Source of the DNA: Bacteroidales bacterium UBA6851
GTDB lineage: Bacteria; Bacteroidota; Bacteroidia; Bacteroidales; UBA932
NCBI GenBank assembly: GCA_002451795.1
Contig: DKDJ01000010.1
Coordinates: forward strand, 62,001-126,000
Length of the DNA stretch: 64,000 nucleotides
Direction of reading: 5' to 3'
Positions 41,130 to 51,230 of this stretch are shown here, in pieces (the first letter of the stretch is position 1; each line of letters starts with the position of its first letter). The translations under genes were made by a program, and so were the position numbers. Under the pieces are notes generated by a model. That model was not told the DNA's origin, did not search any database, and was given only the letters and a program-made list of their open reading frames with translations.

Positions 41130-43955
41130 ATGAAACATTCATTCATTTCCATTTCTGTCGCCATCATAGTATGCATGATGGCGTCATTTGAGTCGCAGGC
41201 GCAGAAGAAGCCCCTCGACCACAGTGTTTACGACTCTTGGCAGAGCGTCACATCAGTCAAATTCAGCGATGACGGCAAATTCCTCACCTACACGATTGCG
41301 GTACAGCAGGGCGATTCCGAGCTTCACCTAAGAGATGTGGCCACAGGAAATGAACTTGTGATAGAAAGGGGTTCAAGCCTAACTTTTCCGCATAATGGGG
41401 ATTTCGCCTACTGCACGATAAAGGCACCTTATCAGGCGACAAGACAAGCCAAAATAGACAAGAAGAAAGCAGACGACATGCCATCTGACAGCATCGCCTG
41501 CATCAATCTCAAGACTCTTGAGATTCTCCGCAAGGACGCAGGGACAAGAGCGAGAAGTGGATACTCAGCCACCCCTTATATATTTATCAGCCAAAAGGTA
41601 AAAGGGAGCAAAGAAGAGTCGAACCTCCTGGTTGTGAACACTTCAGACAATAGCACAGACACTCTAAAGAGAATCAACGAATGGGTAGTATCCCGCGCAG
41701 GAGACAGACTCGCGGTAGTATCCTCAGCAGAGTCACCTGACACTACAAAAAAAGAGACGGTCAAGTCCGTAATCATGTATAGGCTCGCCGCTCAAGACTC
41801 CACTGTACTTTCTACGGGCAAAAAAGACTACTCCTCACTCGCATTCAACCATAGCGGAGACAAACTCGTATTCCTATCTAGCGACGGGGACGAGAAGAAA
41901 GACGGAACTGTGAGATACGGCATCAGTCTCGCACAGGATAAAGTCTTGAAGAAAGCCACGCGAAAGGCAGCTGCAGTTACAGAAGTTGCGGTCAATGAGA
42001 TAGTCCCAGAAGACAGCAACGACGTACCTCAGGGTTGGGTCATCGGCAAGAATGCAAGACCTCGGTTCTCAAACGCCTCCTCAAGACTTGTGTTCAGCAT
42101 GGATAAGTATTTCCCGGCTAAGGACACTACAGTAGTAGACTTTGAAGCCGCAGCACTTGATATTTGGAATTGGGACGCCCAGATACTTCCTCCTATGGAT
42201 AAGGCCATGAGGCAGAGAGCCACTTTAAGTGCTATTTTCAACCTTGATGACAGCAAGCTCCTAGTGCTCTCTGAAAACGAGAACGACGGCATAAGATTCT
42301 TCAATGGCGCCGAAAGCGACTTCGCGATTTCTGTCAGCGATGAAAAATACTACAAACAGGACTTCTTCGCACCGTTCAGCCACGCAGACTATTCACTTGT
42401 CAGCCTCAAGGACGGAACCCGACGCACAATAGCAGAAAACGTCGAGGGCTACCCGGCAACTTCCCCATACGGAAATTACCTTGTCTGGTTCAACCCGCAG
42501 GACGGCGACTGGTATACTATCGCCACATCTGACGGCACCGTCACAAACCTCACCGCACAGACTGGCGTCCACTTCTATGACGAGTTGGACGATCACCCGA
42601 TCAAATACATGGAAAATGGCAGCCCAAGCTGGATAGGCAAGGATGAGTACATCCTCCTTTCTGACAGGTATGACGTATGGAAATTCTCCCCTGACGGACG
42701 CAAGGCGATTAACCTTACCAAGGGAGAAGGGCGCCGAGACAAGATCTGCTACTCAGTAGCCAGGTTTGAATCTCCTAACGACCCTTTCCTCTATCAGGAT
42801 ATATTCACATTCCCCGTTAAAGGGACAATAGACTTGATAGCATTCGATGAGGAAGATTCAAGAAACGGGTTCGCCACTATCAACACTTCCGCAGCCTCAA
42901 GCCCAAAGGTCCAGCTATTTGAGAAAGCTTTCGGCATAATAACAAGAGCACAAGGCTCGACAGTGCAGGCATACACCAAGGGCGACTTCCGTCACCCGAT
43001 GGACCTCTATACAAGCGGTCCAGCCATGACTAACGAGACCAAGCTCACAGCCATCAACCCACAGCAAGACGACTACATCTGGGGTGATGTGCAGATGGTG
43101 CATTGGGACGCATACGATGGCACTCCTCTTAAAGGTCTCCTCTTCACCCCAGAGAATCTTGACAGGAATGCCAAATATCCGATGATTATCTATTTCTACG
43201 AGAAATATTCCGAGACCCTATACAACTACCGCACCCCAGCACCAAGCAGATCCACAGTCAACATACCAATGTTCGTCAGTCAGGGATATGTGGTTTTCAT
43301 CCCGGACGTAGTCTACACACCTGGTCATCCTGGCGAGAGCGCATACAACTGCATCTGCTCCGGAGCTGAAGCCATGTGCGAACAGTTCCCATTCATCAAC
43401 AAAGACAAGATGGGAATACAGGGGCAGAGCTGGGGCGGATATCAGACAGCTTTCCTTGTCACCCGGACCAATATGTTCGCAGCTGCTGGAGCAGGAGCGC
43501 CTGTCGGCAACATGACCAGTGCTTATGGCGGAATCAGGTGGGAATCAGGCAATAGCCGAATCACCCAATACGAATATGGACAGAGCAGAATAGGTAAAAA
43601 CCTGTGGGAGAAAGGTGGGCTTGACCTCTACATCGAGAACTCCCCTGTATTCTTTGCCCCAGAGGTCACCACTCCGGTATTAATCATGCACAATGACAAT
43701 GACGGAGCTGTGCCATGGTATCAGGGCATCGAGTTCTTCATGTCCTTGCGCCGACTTGGCAAACCTGCATGGCTTCTCGAGTACAACAACGAAGCCCATA
43801 ACCTTTCAGAAAGGCGCAACGCCAAGGATCTCTCAGTAAGACTTGAGCAGTTCTTTGACCATTTCCTCAAAGACGAGCCTATGCCAGTATGGATGAGCAC
43901 TGGTATCCCATATCAGAGGAAAGGCAATTATTTCGGTTTTGAATACGCAGAGTAA
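41130..43955 (+). CDS. Secreted S9-family peptidase (prolyl oligopeptidase clan)
   Basis: A 941-residue exoprotein with signal peptide MKHSFISISVAIIVCMMASFESQA. The N-terminal two-thirds form a beta-propeller (WD-like NLTKGEGRRD, LVWFNPQDGDW). The C-terminal alpha/beta hydrolase has GQSWGGYQTAF with Ser767, HNDNDGAVPW with Asp858, and NEAHNLSER with His890, the S-D-H triad. Such DPP-like enzymes trim peptides in the periplasm of Bacteroidota. The next gene (DUF1846) begins 1 nt past the stop. Confidence 0.92.
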   Translation: MKHSFISISVAIIVCMMASFESQAQKKPLDHSVYDSWQSVTSVKFSDDGKFLTYTIAVQQGDSELHLRDVATGNELVIERGSSLTFPHNGDFAYCTIKAPYQATRQAKIDKKKADDMPSDSIACINLKTLEILRKDAGTRARSGYSATPYIFISQKVKGSKEESNLLVVNTSDNSTDTLKRINEWVVSRAGDRLAVVSSAESPDTTKKETVKSVIMYRLAAQDSTVLSTGKKDYSSLAFNHSGDKLVFLSSDGDEKKDGTVRYGISLAQDKVLKKATRKAAAVTEVAVNEIVPEDSNDVPQGWVIGKNARPRFSNASSRLVFSMDKYFPAKDTTVVDFEAAALDIWNWDAQILPPMDKAMRQRATLSAIFNLDDSKLLVLSENENDGIRFFNGAESDFAISVSDEKYYKQDFFAPFSHADYSLVSLKDGTRRTIAENVEGYPATSPYGNYLVWFNPQDGDWYTIATSDGTVTNLTAQTGVHFYDELDDHPIKYMENGSPSWIGKDEYILLSDRYDVWKFSPDGRKAINLTKGEGRRDKICYSVARFESPNDPFLYQDIFTFPVKGTIDLIAFDEEDSRNGFATINTSAASSPKVQLFEKAFGIITRAQGSTVQAYTKGDFRHPMDLYTSGPAMTNETKLTAINPQQDDYIWGDVQMVHWDAYDGTPLKGLLFTPENLDRNAKYPMIIYFYEKYSETLYNYRTPAPSRSTVNIPMFVSQGYVVFIPDVVYTPGHPGESAYNCICSGAEAMCEQFPFINKDKMGIQGQSWGGYQTAFLVTRTNMFAAAGAGAPVGNMTSAYGGIRWESGNSRITQYEYGQSRIGKNLWEKGGLDLYIENSPVFFAPEVTTPVLIMHNDNDGAVPWYQGIEFFMSLRRLGKPAWLLEYNNEAHNLSERRNAKDLSVRLEQFFDHFLKDEPMPVWMSTGIPYQRKGNYFGFEYAE

Positions 43956-43956
43956 G

Positions 43957-45420
43957 ATGAAATACGGTTTCGATAACGACAAGTACATAAAGATACAGTC
44001 CGAGCAGATTATAGAAAGGATAGAGAAATTCGGCAACAAACTCTACCTTGAGCTTGGAGGAAAGCTTTTCGATGACTTTCATGCAAGCCGTGTTCTTCCT
44101 GGATTTCATCCTGATAGCAAGCTCAGGATGCTTCAGAAGCTCAGTGATCGCGCCGAGATAATCATAGTCATCAGCGCCATCGACATAGAGAAGAACAAGA
44201 TAAGACAGGACCTCGGAATTACATACGATGAGGATGTCTTGAGGCTCAGGAACGAATTCCAGAACTGCGGTTTCCCTGTGAATTCGGTAGTCATCACCCA
44301 CTACAACGGACAAAGCAGCGCAGACTCATACAGACAGAGGCTTGAGCACCTCGGAATCAAGGCATACTTCCACTACACCATAGAGGGATACCCCAATAAC
44401 GTCGCCCTCATTGACTCCGATGAGGGATTCGGGAAAAATGACTATGTGGAGACCACAAAGCCACTTGTAATTGTGACAGCGCCAGGTCCAGGAAGCGGAA
44501 AGATGGCAGTATGCTTGAGCCAACTTTATCAAGAGCACAAGCGCGGCATTGAAGCCGGCTATGCTAAATTTGAGACATTCCCAGTATGGAACCTCCCGCT
44601 CAAGCACCCTGTCAACATAGCATACGAAGCGGCAACCGCCGACCTCAACGACGTCAATATGATAGATCCGTTCCACCTTGAGGCATACGGTAAGATAGCC
44701 GTCAACTACAACCGCGACATCGAAATCTTCCCGGTGTTAAACGCCCTATTTGAAGGAATCTACGGAGAGAATCCATACAAATCTCCTACAGATATGGGGG
44801 TCAATATGGTAGGATTCTGCATGAGCAACGAAGACGTCTGCTGCGATGCGGCAAGGGACGAAATCATCAGAAGATACTACACGGCACTTGACAAATATGC
44901 TGAAGACGGCATCTCGGATGCAGAAGTCAACAAGATTTCCCTTCTTCTGAAGCAGGCCAAGATCACCACTGACTACCGCAAGACCACTGTAGCCGCCAAA
45001 GTACGTCAGGAATTGTCTGGAGTACCATCATCAGCCATTGAACTGGCGGACGGGACCATCATCACGGCAGAGACAAGTGAACTTCTCGGCCCAAGCGCGG
45101 CCCTTCTGCTAAATGCCACGAAGCACCTTGCTGGAATCGAGCACAACGTAAAGCTTATTCCGCAATCCATGATTCAGCCTATCCAGAAGATGAAGGTCAG
45201 CTTTCTTCACGGTCGCAACCCAAGGCTGCACACCGATGAAGTGTTGGTTGCACTTGCCATGCTGAGCACCAATGATGACAATTGCCGGAGGGCACTTGAC
45301 AAGCTGCCTGAATTGAATGGCTGTCAGGTACATTCAACCGTAATGCTCAGCGAAGTGGACCGCAAGATTTTCAAAAAGCTAAACATTGGACTTACCTGCG
45401 ATCCTGTCATAAAACAATAG
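43957..45420 (+). CDS. DUF1846 family protein
   Basis: A 487-residue cytoplasmic protein: MKYGFDNDKYIKIQSEQIIER, ELGGKLFDDFHASRVLPGFHPD near 21-42, a nucleotide-binding-type TAPGPGSGKMAVCLSQLYQEH near 165-185, and DPFHLEAYG. Structures of the family show a P-loop-like fold; the biochemical role is not settled. The start is ATG 43957; an in-frame TTG further upstream lies inside the S9 gene. It fills most of the space to the flippase gene (6-nt gap), so the genes may be co-transcribed without being functionally linked. Confidence 0.88.
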   Translation: MKYGFDNDKYIKIQSEQIIERIEKFGNKLYLELGGKLFDDFHASRVLPGFHPDSKLRMLQKLSDRAEIIIVISAIDIEKNKIRQDLGITYDEDVLRLRNEFQNCGFPVNSVVITHYNGQSSADSYRQRLEHLGIKAYFHYTIEGYPNNVALIDSDEGFGKNDYVETTKPLVIVTAPGPGSGKMAVCLSQLYQEHKRGIEAGYAKFETFPVWNLPLKHPVNIAYEAATADLNDVNMIDPFHLEAYGKIAVNYNRDIEIFPVLNALFEGIYGENPYKSPTDMGVNMVGFCMSNEDVCCDAARDEIIRRYYTALDKYAEDGISDAEVNKISLLLKQAKITTDYRKTTVAAKVRQELSGVPSSAIELADGTIITAETSELLGPSAALLLNATKHLAGIEHNVKLIPQSMIQPIQKMKVSFLHGRNPRLHTDEVLVALAMLSTNDDNCRRALDKLPELNGCQVHSTVMLSEVDRKIFKKLNIGLTCDPVIKQ

Positions 45421-45426
45421 AACGCC

Positions 45427-46887
45427 ATGAATCTGAAGTCTCTTCTCAAGGACACTGCCATATATGGCATGAGCAGTATCGTGGGGCGATTCCTCAACTA
45501 TCTGCTGGTTCCGGTCTACACTTACTGCATATCCGCCCAGAGCGGAGGCTACGGAGTCGTGACCAACCTCTATGCGTATACGGCATTCTTTCTTGCACTG
45601 CTGACTTTCGGAATGGAGACGACACTCTTCAGATTCGGAAGCAAAAAGGAAGAAGATGACAAGATGGTTTACAGCACTGCACTGCGTATGGTGGGAGCAG
45701 TTGCATTGGCATTTTTCACGGTGGTTGTGCTGTTGCAGCATCCGATTGCAGATACACTCGGATATGCCGCGCACCCAGAGTACATCGCTTGTTTCGCTGC
45801 CATAACGGCTCTTGATGCATTTCAGGCTATTATGTTCAGCAGGCTCAGGCAGCAAAGACGGCCGATAAGATTCGTGGCTTTGAAGTTTGCTTTCATTATT
45901 CCAAGCATATTGCTGAATCTATTTATATTCTTGGTACTCAAGAATATGCCTTCAGCGGAATGGATGTTCGACAAATTCAACGGAGGCGCCGGGCTTATAT
46001 TTTTTACCAACCTTGCCTGCACCCTGTTAGTGACGTTTCTATTTATTCCGGAAATGCGAGGAATAGGCTACGGATGGGACCGTGGACTGGCAAAAAGGAT
46101 GCTCAGATACAGCATACCACTGATGATTCTCAGCCTTGTGGGAATATTGAATCAAGTGGCCGACAAGATGCTGTTCCCGAAGCTTATGCCGGGAGAAGAT
46201 GGCATGATCCAGCTCGGAATATATGGTGCATGCGTCAAAATAGCCATGATCATGTCACTACTTACCCAAGCATTCAGATACGCATACGAACCCATTGTAT
46301 TCAGTGATAGCAAAGACAGAAACAGCCCACAGACTCTTGCTGACGGTATGAAATACTTTATAGTATTCACCCTACTTGCCTACATTGCCGTGATATTCTA
46401 TATGCCTGTGCTTAAATATTTTGTAGGCAAGGACTATTGGGACGGACTCGGAGTTGTGCCTATAGTTATGCTCGCTGAAATATTTATGGGTGTCTATTTC
46501 AACCTCTCGTTCTGGTACAAGCTCACCGACAAGACGTGGTGGGGAGCACTGATAAGCGCCATAGGAGCAGCAGTAATGATAATTTTCAACATTATATTTG
46601 TGCCGCGTATAGGATATTGGGCTTGTGCATGGGGAGGACTAATCGGATATGGAACGGCAATGGTGCTAAGTTTCTTGATTGGACGGGGAAAATACCCAGT
46701 CAAATATGATTACAAGGTAATAGGTGGTTGTGTCGGTCTTACAATACTGCTTATCGCAGTTTCCAAGGTGCCATCCTTGATCGGAGTGGAACTTCCGACA
46801 TGGGCGACTTTGTGCCTCAACACAGTGCTACTCGGAATCTATTGCCTACCATGGGGAATAAAATTAATCAAATCACGTAGAATATGA
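45427..46887 (+). CDS. Polysaccharide/lipid-linked oligosaccharide flippase (MOP superfamily)
   Basis: A 486-residue integral membrane protein with about 14 helices. The N-terminus LLKDTAIYGMSSIVGRFLNYLLVPVYT is the classic Wzx-type opening. Later blocks are YAYTAFFLALLTFGMETTLFR and IPLMILSLVGILNQVADK. It would move an undecaprenyl-linked glycan across the inner membrane. No glycan gene cluster surrounds it; a glycosyltransferase lies 5 kb away on the other strand. A cyclophilin gene overlaps its end by 4 nt. Confidence 0.88.
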   Translation: MNLKSLLKDTAIYGMSSIVGRFLNYLLVPVYTYCISAQSGGYGVVTNLYAYTAFFLALLTFGMETTLFRFGSKKEEDDKMVYSTALRMVGAVALAFFTVVVLLQHPIADTLGYAAHPEYIACFAAITALDAFQAIMFSRLRQQRRPIRFVALKFAFIIPSILLNLFIFLVLKNMPSAEWMFDKFNGGAGLIFFTNLACTLLVTFLFIPEMRGIGYGWDRGLAKRMLRYSIPLMILSLVGILNQVADKMLFPKLMPGEDGMIQLGIYGACVKIAMIMSLLTQAFRYAYEPIVFSDSKDRNSPQTLADGMKYFIVFTLLAYIAVIFYMPVLKYFVGKDYWDGLGVVPIVMLAEIFMGVYFNLSFWYKLTDKTWWGALISAIGAAVMIIFNIIFVPRIGYWACAWGGLIGYGTAMVLSFLIGRGKYPVKYDYKVIGGCVGLTILLIAVSKVPSLIGVELPTWATLCLNTVLLGIYCLPWGIKLIKSRRI

Positions 46888-47576
46888 AAAGAATTTTCTT
46901 CATCGGACTATGCCTCGCAAGTGTGGCGGTCCTCGTAAGCGGATGCGGCTCAAGAAAAGCCAAGGAAGCCCAGCAGAAAGCGCAGGAGCAAGCCGTGGCG
47001 GACTCATTAGCAGCAGAACAGTCTAAGGCTATTCAAGCCAGAATAGACGCAATGCCGGCCGAACCAGTATTCGACATCATCACCAACCTCGGCACCATCA
47101 AAGTGAAACTCTATGCCGGCACTCCCAAGCATAGGGAGAATTTTGCAAAGCTCGCTTTCAGCAAGTATTACGATGGCATGCTCTTCCATAGGGTCATCAA
47201 TGGATTCATGATTCAAGGTGGAGATCCTCTCACTAAAGACCCGACTTGCGACCCTTCAAAATACGGTACAGGCGGACCGGACTACACCGTTCCTGCAGAA
47301 TTTGTTCCTGAATACAAGCACAAAAAGGGAGCTTTGGCTGCTGCAAGACGCGGTGACGCCGCCAATCCCCTCAAAGAATCCTCCGGATCACAATTCTACA
47401 TCGTACAAGATGAGCAGAACTGCGCACAGCTTGATGGAAACTATACCGTATTCGGACAGACCATAGAAGGTCTTGACGTCATAGACAAGATAGCAGCGGT
47501 AGAAACGAACAACAGAGACTGCCCTGTATCTCCGGTCAAGATTATCACCATCACGCTTGATGATAATCAAGAATAA
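46884..47576 (+). CDS. Cyclophilin-type peptidyl-prolyl isomerase lipoprotein
   Basis: A 230-residue protein with a lipoprotein signal (MKRIFFIGLCLASVAVLVSGC, Cys21). It has a Gln/Glu/Ala-rich coil (about 25-55) and a cyclophilin domain starting FDIITNLGTIKVKLY. Active-site motifs are YDGMLFHRVINGFMIQGGD, ALAAARRGDAANPLKESSGS and SQFYIVQ. It probably assists folding in the periplasm, tethered to a membrane. ATGA overlap with the flippase gene. Confidence 0.92.
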   Translation: MKRIFFIGLCLASVAVLVSGCGSRKAKEAQQKAQEQAVADSLAAEQSKAIQARIDAMPAEPVFDIITNLGTIKVKLYAGTPKHRENFAKLAFSKYYDGMLFHRVINGFMIQGGDPLTKDPTCDPSKYGTGGPDYTVPAEFVPEYKHKKGALAAARRGDAANPLKESSGSQFYIVQDEQNCAQLDGNYTVFGQTIEGLDVIDKIAAVETNNRDCPVSPVKIITITLDDNQE

Positions 47577-47649
47577 CTGGCACACCTTTTGTAATTAAGA
47601 CTATAGAATAGTTTTTTCATAGGTTTAATTTTAGGTTAGAATTGTTTGT

Positions 47650-47682
47650 CAGGAGACGCTGTGAAGCATCTCCTGTTTTTTT
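47650..47682 (+). terminator. Terminator after the cyclophilin gene
   Basis: CAGGAGACGCT-GTGA-AGCATCTCCTG followed by seven T; ends the S9-DUF1846-flippase-isomerase run. A second hairpin (AAGAGGGGCG/CGCCCCTCTT, 47714-47748) follows and may serve the convergent pnp gene. Confidence 0.8.
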
Positions 47683-47778
47683 ACTGCATAAGGAAAGTAC
47701 AAACCCACAAAGAGGGGCGAACCGTTTGTACGGCCCGCCCCTCTTACTAATCATCCCCCGGATGGGGATATAATCTTT

Positions 47779-50166
47779 TTAGAATACCTCCTCTGTGGTA
47801 TCGTTAACCTCTAGAGCAGGAGCATCCTGACGAGGAGCACTATGGCGAGGACGGTCATCGCGGAAGTCGCGACGCTCACCACGATCTCTGCGGTCACCCC
47901 TGTCACCTCTTCTATCACCTCTATCACCACGATCTGAGCTACGGCGATCATCGCGACCACCTCTGCGGTCATCCCTTCTGTCTCCACGCTCAGGACGAGG
48001 ACGTCGCTCAGGCTCTACATATCCTTCTGGCTTCTCCGTAAGAGCCCTCATGGAAAGACGCATCTTTCCTGATTTAGGGTCAATCTCAAGAAGCTTGACA
48101 TCTACCTCGTCACCTACAGAAAGTACATCCTCCACTTTGTCTGTCTTCGTCCACGCGATCTCAGATACATGAAGAAGTCCTTCCTTGCCAGGGAGAATCT
48201 CCACAAATGCACCGAACTCAAGGATAGAAACCACTTTTCCGTGATATGTCTTGCCTACCTCAGGAACAGCGGTAATGCCATTGATCCAATCGATGGCCTT
48301 CTGCATATTCTCCTTGTTATCAGAAGCTATGTCCACAACACCCTCTGTAAGGTTGGTACCAGGAATCGGCTGCTCGTCAATGGTGATAGTAGTACCAGTC
48401 TCTTTCTGAATTTTCTGGATAGTCTCACCACCCTTTCCGATAATGGCTCCGATGAACTCAGCAGGTACTCGGAGCTGCTCAATACGAGGAACAAATGGCT
48501 TGTAATCTTCACGAGGCTCGCTGATGGTCTTCATCATCTCACCCATGATATGGAGACGTCCCTGACGTGCCTGCTCAAGAGCTTTCTCAAGCACATCATA
48601 TGAAAGTCCATCCACCTTGATATCCATCTGGGTAGCAGTAATACCGTCTTTGGTACCTGTCACCTTGAAGTCCATATCCCCGAGGTGGTCCTCATCTCCG
48701 AGAATATCGGTAAGGATAGCATAACGGTCATTTGGACAAGTCTCATCAGTGATAAGGCCCATGGCAACACCGGCAACAGGCTTCTTGATCTTCACACCGG
48801 CATCCATAAGTGCAAGGCATCCGCCGCACACAGAGGCCATAGAAGAAGAACCATTAGACTCAAGAATATCTGATACCACGCGCACTGCGTAAGGGTTTTC
48901 AGGAGCAAGAGGAACTACTGGCTTAAGAGCACGAAGAGCAAGATTTCCGTGACCGATCTCACGACGGCCTACACCTCTCTGAGACTTGGCCTCACCTGTA
49001 GCAAACGGAGGGAAATTATAGTGGAGCACGAATTGCTGATCATCCTGAATAAGGACCTCGTCAGTCTCCTTCATGTCCATCTTTGTACCAAGGGTAACAG
49101 TGGCCAAAGACTGAGTCTCACCACGCGTGAAGATAGCCGAACCATGAGCGCATGGAAGATATCCAACCTCACACCAGATAGGGCGCACTTCATTGCATAC
49201 ACGTCCGTCAAGACGGATTCCCTCGTCAAGGATAAGATTACGCATGGCCTCTTTCTCCTCGGCATGATAGTATCTTTCTACGAGCGGTGTCTTCTCTTCA
49301 AGTTCCTCTTCAGGAATGGTAGCAAGGAACTCGTCCTTGATAGCTGCAAAGCCTTCCTCACGCTCTTTCTTAGGTTTTGCAGCTTTAGCAAGAGCATAGC
49401 ACTTATCATAGCAGAACTCGTGAACTGCTTTCTTGAGCTCCTCATCCTCTACATCGTGAGGGTAGTCGCGCTTGTTGACGTCAGTACCAAGTTCATGCAT
49501 AAGTTCTTTCTGAACGCGGCAGTGTCTCTTGATCTCCTCATGTGCGAACTTGATAGCCTCAAGCATATCATGCTCGCTGACCTCGTTCATCTCTCCCTCT
49601 ACCATCATGATGTTCTCCTCGGTAGCAGCAACCATAAGTTCAAGGTCAGAATCTTTCATCTGAGAGAAACTTGGGTTGATGACGAACTCACCATTAACCC
49701 TGCTCACACGAACCTCAGAAATAGGGCCCCCGAAAGGAAGGTCAGATGTAGCCAAAGCACATGAAGCTGCAAGACCTGCAAGAGCATCAGGCTGAATATC
49801 TTTCTCTGCAGAGATAAGCGTTACATTCACGAACACCTCAAGATGGAAGTCATCCGGCCAGAGCGGACGGATAGGCCTATCGATAAGTCTTGATACGAGA
49901 ATCTCGTAATCACTCGACTTGCCTTCTCTTTTCATGAATCCGCCAGGAAAACGTCCAGCGGCATAGAATTTCTCTTTATAATCTACTGTAAGAGGCATGA
50001 AATCAGTGCCTTCCTTAACCTCTGTGGCAGCTGTCACCGTGGCAAGTAACATAGTGCCACCCATCTTTACGACAGCCGAACCGGCGGCCTGCTTGGCCAG
50101 CTTACCGGTCTCAATCTCAATCACGCGGCCATCCGCGAGCTGGATTTTCTTGTTGATGATGTTCAT
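47779..50166 (-). CDS. pnp: Polyribonucleotide nucleotidyltransferase (PNPase)
   Basis: Phosphorolytic 3'-5' exoribonuclease of the RNA-decay machinery, a homotrimer. The 795 residues contain two RNase PH domains (about 1-230 and 330-560; EGTDFMPLTVDYKEKFYAAG, FPPFATGEAKSQRGVGRREI), a KH domain (IGAIIGKGGETIQKIQ near 590) and an S1 domain (GKVVSILEFGAFVEILPGKEG near 650). The C-terminal tail (about 725-775) is rich in RGD/DRR repeats, an added basic RNA-binding extension. It follows rpsO, as in many bacteria. Confidence 0.97.
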   Translation of the reverse strand: MNIINKKIQLADGRVIEIETGKLAKQAAGSAVVKMGGTMLLATVTAATEVKEGTDFMPLTVDYKEKFYAAGRFPGGFMKREGKSSDYEILVSRLIDRPIRPLWPDDFHLEVFVNVTLISAEKDIQPDALAGLAASCALATSDLPFGGPISEVRVSRVNGEFVINPSFSQMKDSDLELMVAATEENIMMVEGEMNEVSEHDMLEAIKFAHEEIKRHCRVQKELMHELGTDVNKRDYPHDVEDEELKKAVHEFCYDKCYALAKAAKPKKEREEGFAAIKDEFLATIPEEELEEKTPLVERYYHAEEKEAMRNLILDEGIRLDGRVCNEVRPIWCEVGYLPCAHGSAIFTRGETQSLATVTLGTKMDMKETDEVLIQDDQQFVLHYNFPPFATGEAKSQRGVGRREIGHGNLALRALKPVVPLAPENPYAVRVVSDILESNGSSSMASVCGGCLALMDAGVKIKKPVAGVAMGLITDETCPNDRYAILTDILGDEDHLGDMDFKVTGTKDGITATQMDIKVDGLSYDVLEKALEQARQGRLHIMGEMMKTISEPREDYKPFVPRIEQLRVPAEFIGAIIGKGGETIQKIQKETGTTITIDEQPIPGTNLTEGVVDIASDNKENMQKAIDWINGITAVPEVGKTYHGKVVSILEFGAFVEILPGKEGLLHVSEIAWTKTDKVEDVLSVGDEVDVKLLEIDPKSGKMRLSMRALTEKPEGYVEPERRPRPERGDRRDDRRGGRDDRRSSDRGDRGDRRGDRGDRRDRGERRDFRDDRPRHSAPRQDAPALEVNDTTEEVF

Positions 50167-50211
50167 TACTGTTTTTCTTTACGTCTTATATCGTATAATA
50201 CTTATAATCCG

Positions 50212-50244
50212 AAAAAGGGATGGCTTCCTCTAAGAAACCATCCC
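50212..50244 (-). terminator. Attenuator/terminator hairpin between rpsO and pnp
   Basis: On the minus strand GGGATGGTTTC-TTAGAGG-AAGCCATCCC then TTTTTC. In Escherichia coli the same interval holds a terminator and an RNase III hairpin that let PNPase regulate itself; whether the function is shared here is inference. Confidence 0.65.
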
Positions 50245-50263
50245 TGGATCTTTCCTATCGTAA

Positions 50264-50539
50264 CTATCGACGGAGACCGAGCTCCTTGACGATACTTCTG
50301 TATCTCTCAATGTCGACTTTCTGGAGATAGTCCAGAATCTGACGTCTCTTACCTACAAGACGAAGAAGAGAACGACGGGTGACAACATCCTTCTTGTTCT
50401 GCTTCACGTGCTCGGTAAGGTGAGCGATACGGTAGGAAAATAAAGCAACTTGACTCTCAGGAGAGCCGGTGTCCTTATTAGACTTTCCGTACTTCGCGAA
50501 AATCTCTTGCTTCTTCTCAGGCATCAAATATTCAGCCAT
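50264..50539 (-). CDS. rpsO: 30S ribosomal protein S15
   Basis: Primary binder of the 16S central domain, 91 residues. Conserved GSPESQVALFSYRIAHLTEH, LLRLVGKRRQILDYLQK and RYRSIVKELGLRR are present. Unlinked from other ribosomal genes; followed by pnp through a hairpin. Confidence 0.97.
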   Translation of the reverse strand: MAEYLMPEKKQEIFAKYGKSNKDTGSPESQVALFSYRIAHLTEHVKQNKKDVVTRRSLLRLVGKRRQILDYLQKVDIERYRSIVKELGLRR

Positions 50540-50650
50540 AGCAGCAAAAAATTAAAGTTAATATTTCAAAATCTCCTTCCAACATCGGGAAAGAGCCTGC
50601 AAATTTACAAAAAATTCTAAATCAAACAAATATGTAGGGCCAATAAAATG

Positions 50651-51217
50651 CTACCATTTGTCATAATGTATCTTTTCCGGGCACCATTTATCTTTCGGAA
50701 GAGCATTGCCTGATGGGAATCCGACTGGAACCACACAGAATGGGCTAACATCATCGGGAATATCTAGCACATCCCTTACCACCGCACTACGCTCCTCGTC
50801 CGAAGCCGCAGTCCATACGGCACCAAGCCCCATAGCCTCAGCCGCCAGGAGCAGATTCTCCGTAGAGGCAGCAGCATCCTGCTGCCAGAACAAATTTTCC
50901 ACTACCGAGCCATCTGACAGCGTAATAGAAGGATGGGCGCACACTACCACAGCAAGAGGCGCCCCGGAAAGCATCTTGGCATGCTTAAGCCTTGCAGCAA
51001 GCGCATCAAGCACAGCACGATCCCTTACGACGATAAACTCCCAAGGCTGACGGTTCTTCGCTGACGGAGCAGCCATGGCAGCACGAAGAAGCCGCTCCAC
51101 CATCTCATCAGGAACACATCTGTCTTCATAACTACGAACGCTGCGGCGGGAAGCGATTACATCAAGAACATCACAAGTCCTATCAGAAGAGACTTGTCTA
51201 TTTTCTAATTTATCCAT
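50651..51217 (-). CDS. Nitroreductase-family FMN oxidoreductase
   Basis: A 188-residue protein with the family opening VIASRRSVRSYEDR (FMN phosphate contacts), AAMAAPSAKNRQPWEFIVV near residues 47-65, and GLGAVWTA plus a final KIHYDKW. Small single-domain type; probably a dimer reducing quinones or nitro compounds with NAD(P)H. Substrate unknown. The glycosyltransferase gene ends 13 nt upstream, so they may share a transcript. Confidence 0.9.
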   Translation of the reverse strand: MDKLENRQVSSDRTCDVLDVIASRRSVRSYEDRCVPDEMVERLLRAAMAAPSAKNRQPWEFIVVRDRAVLDALAARLKHAKMLSGAPLAVVVCAHPSITLSDGSVVENLFWQQDAAASTENLLLAAEAMGLGAVWTAASDEERSAVVRDVLDIPDDVSPFCVVPVGFPSGNALPKDKWCPEKIHYDKW

Positions 51218-51230
51218 ATTATCAATCGCC

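Noticed and set aside
48949..49764. A 271-codon open frame antisense to pnp
   Set aside because: Same reason: a shadow of a confident, full-length gene, with low-complexity mirrored residues.
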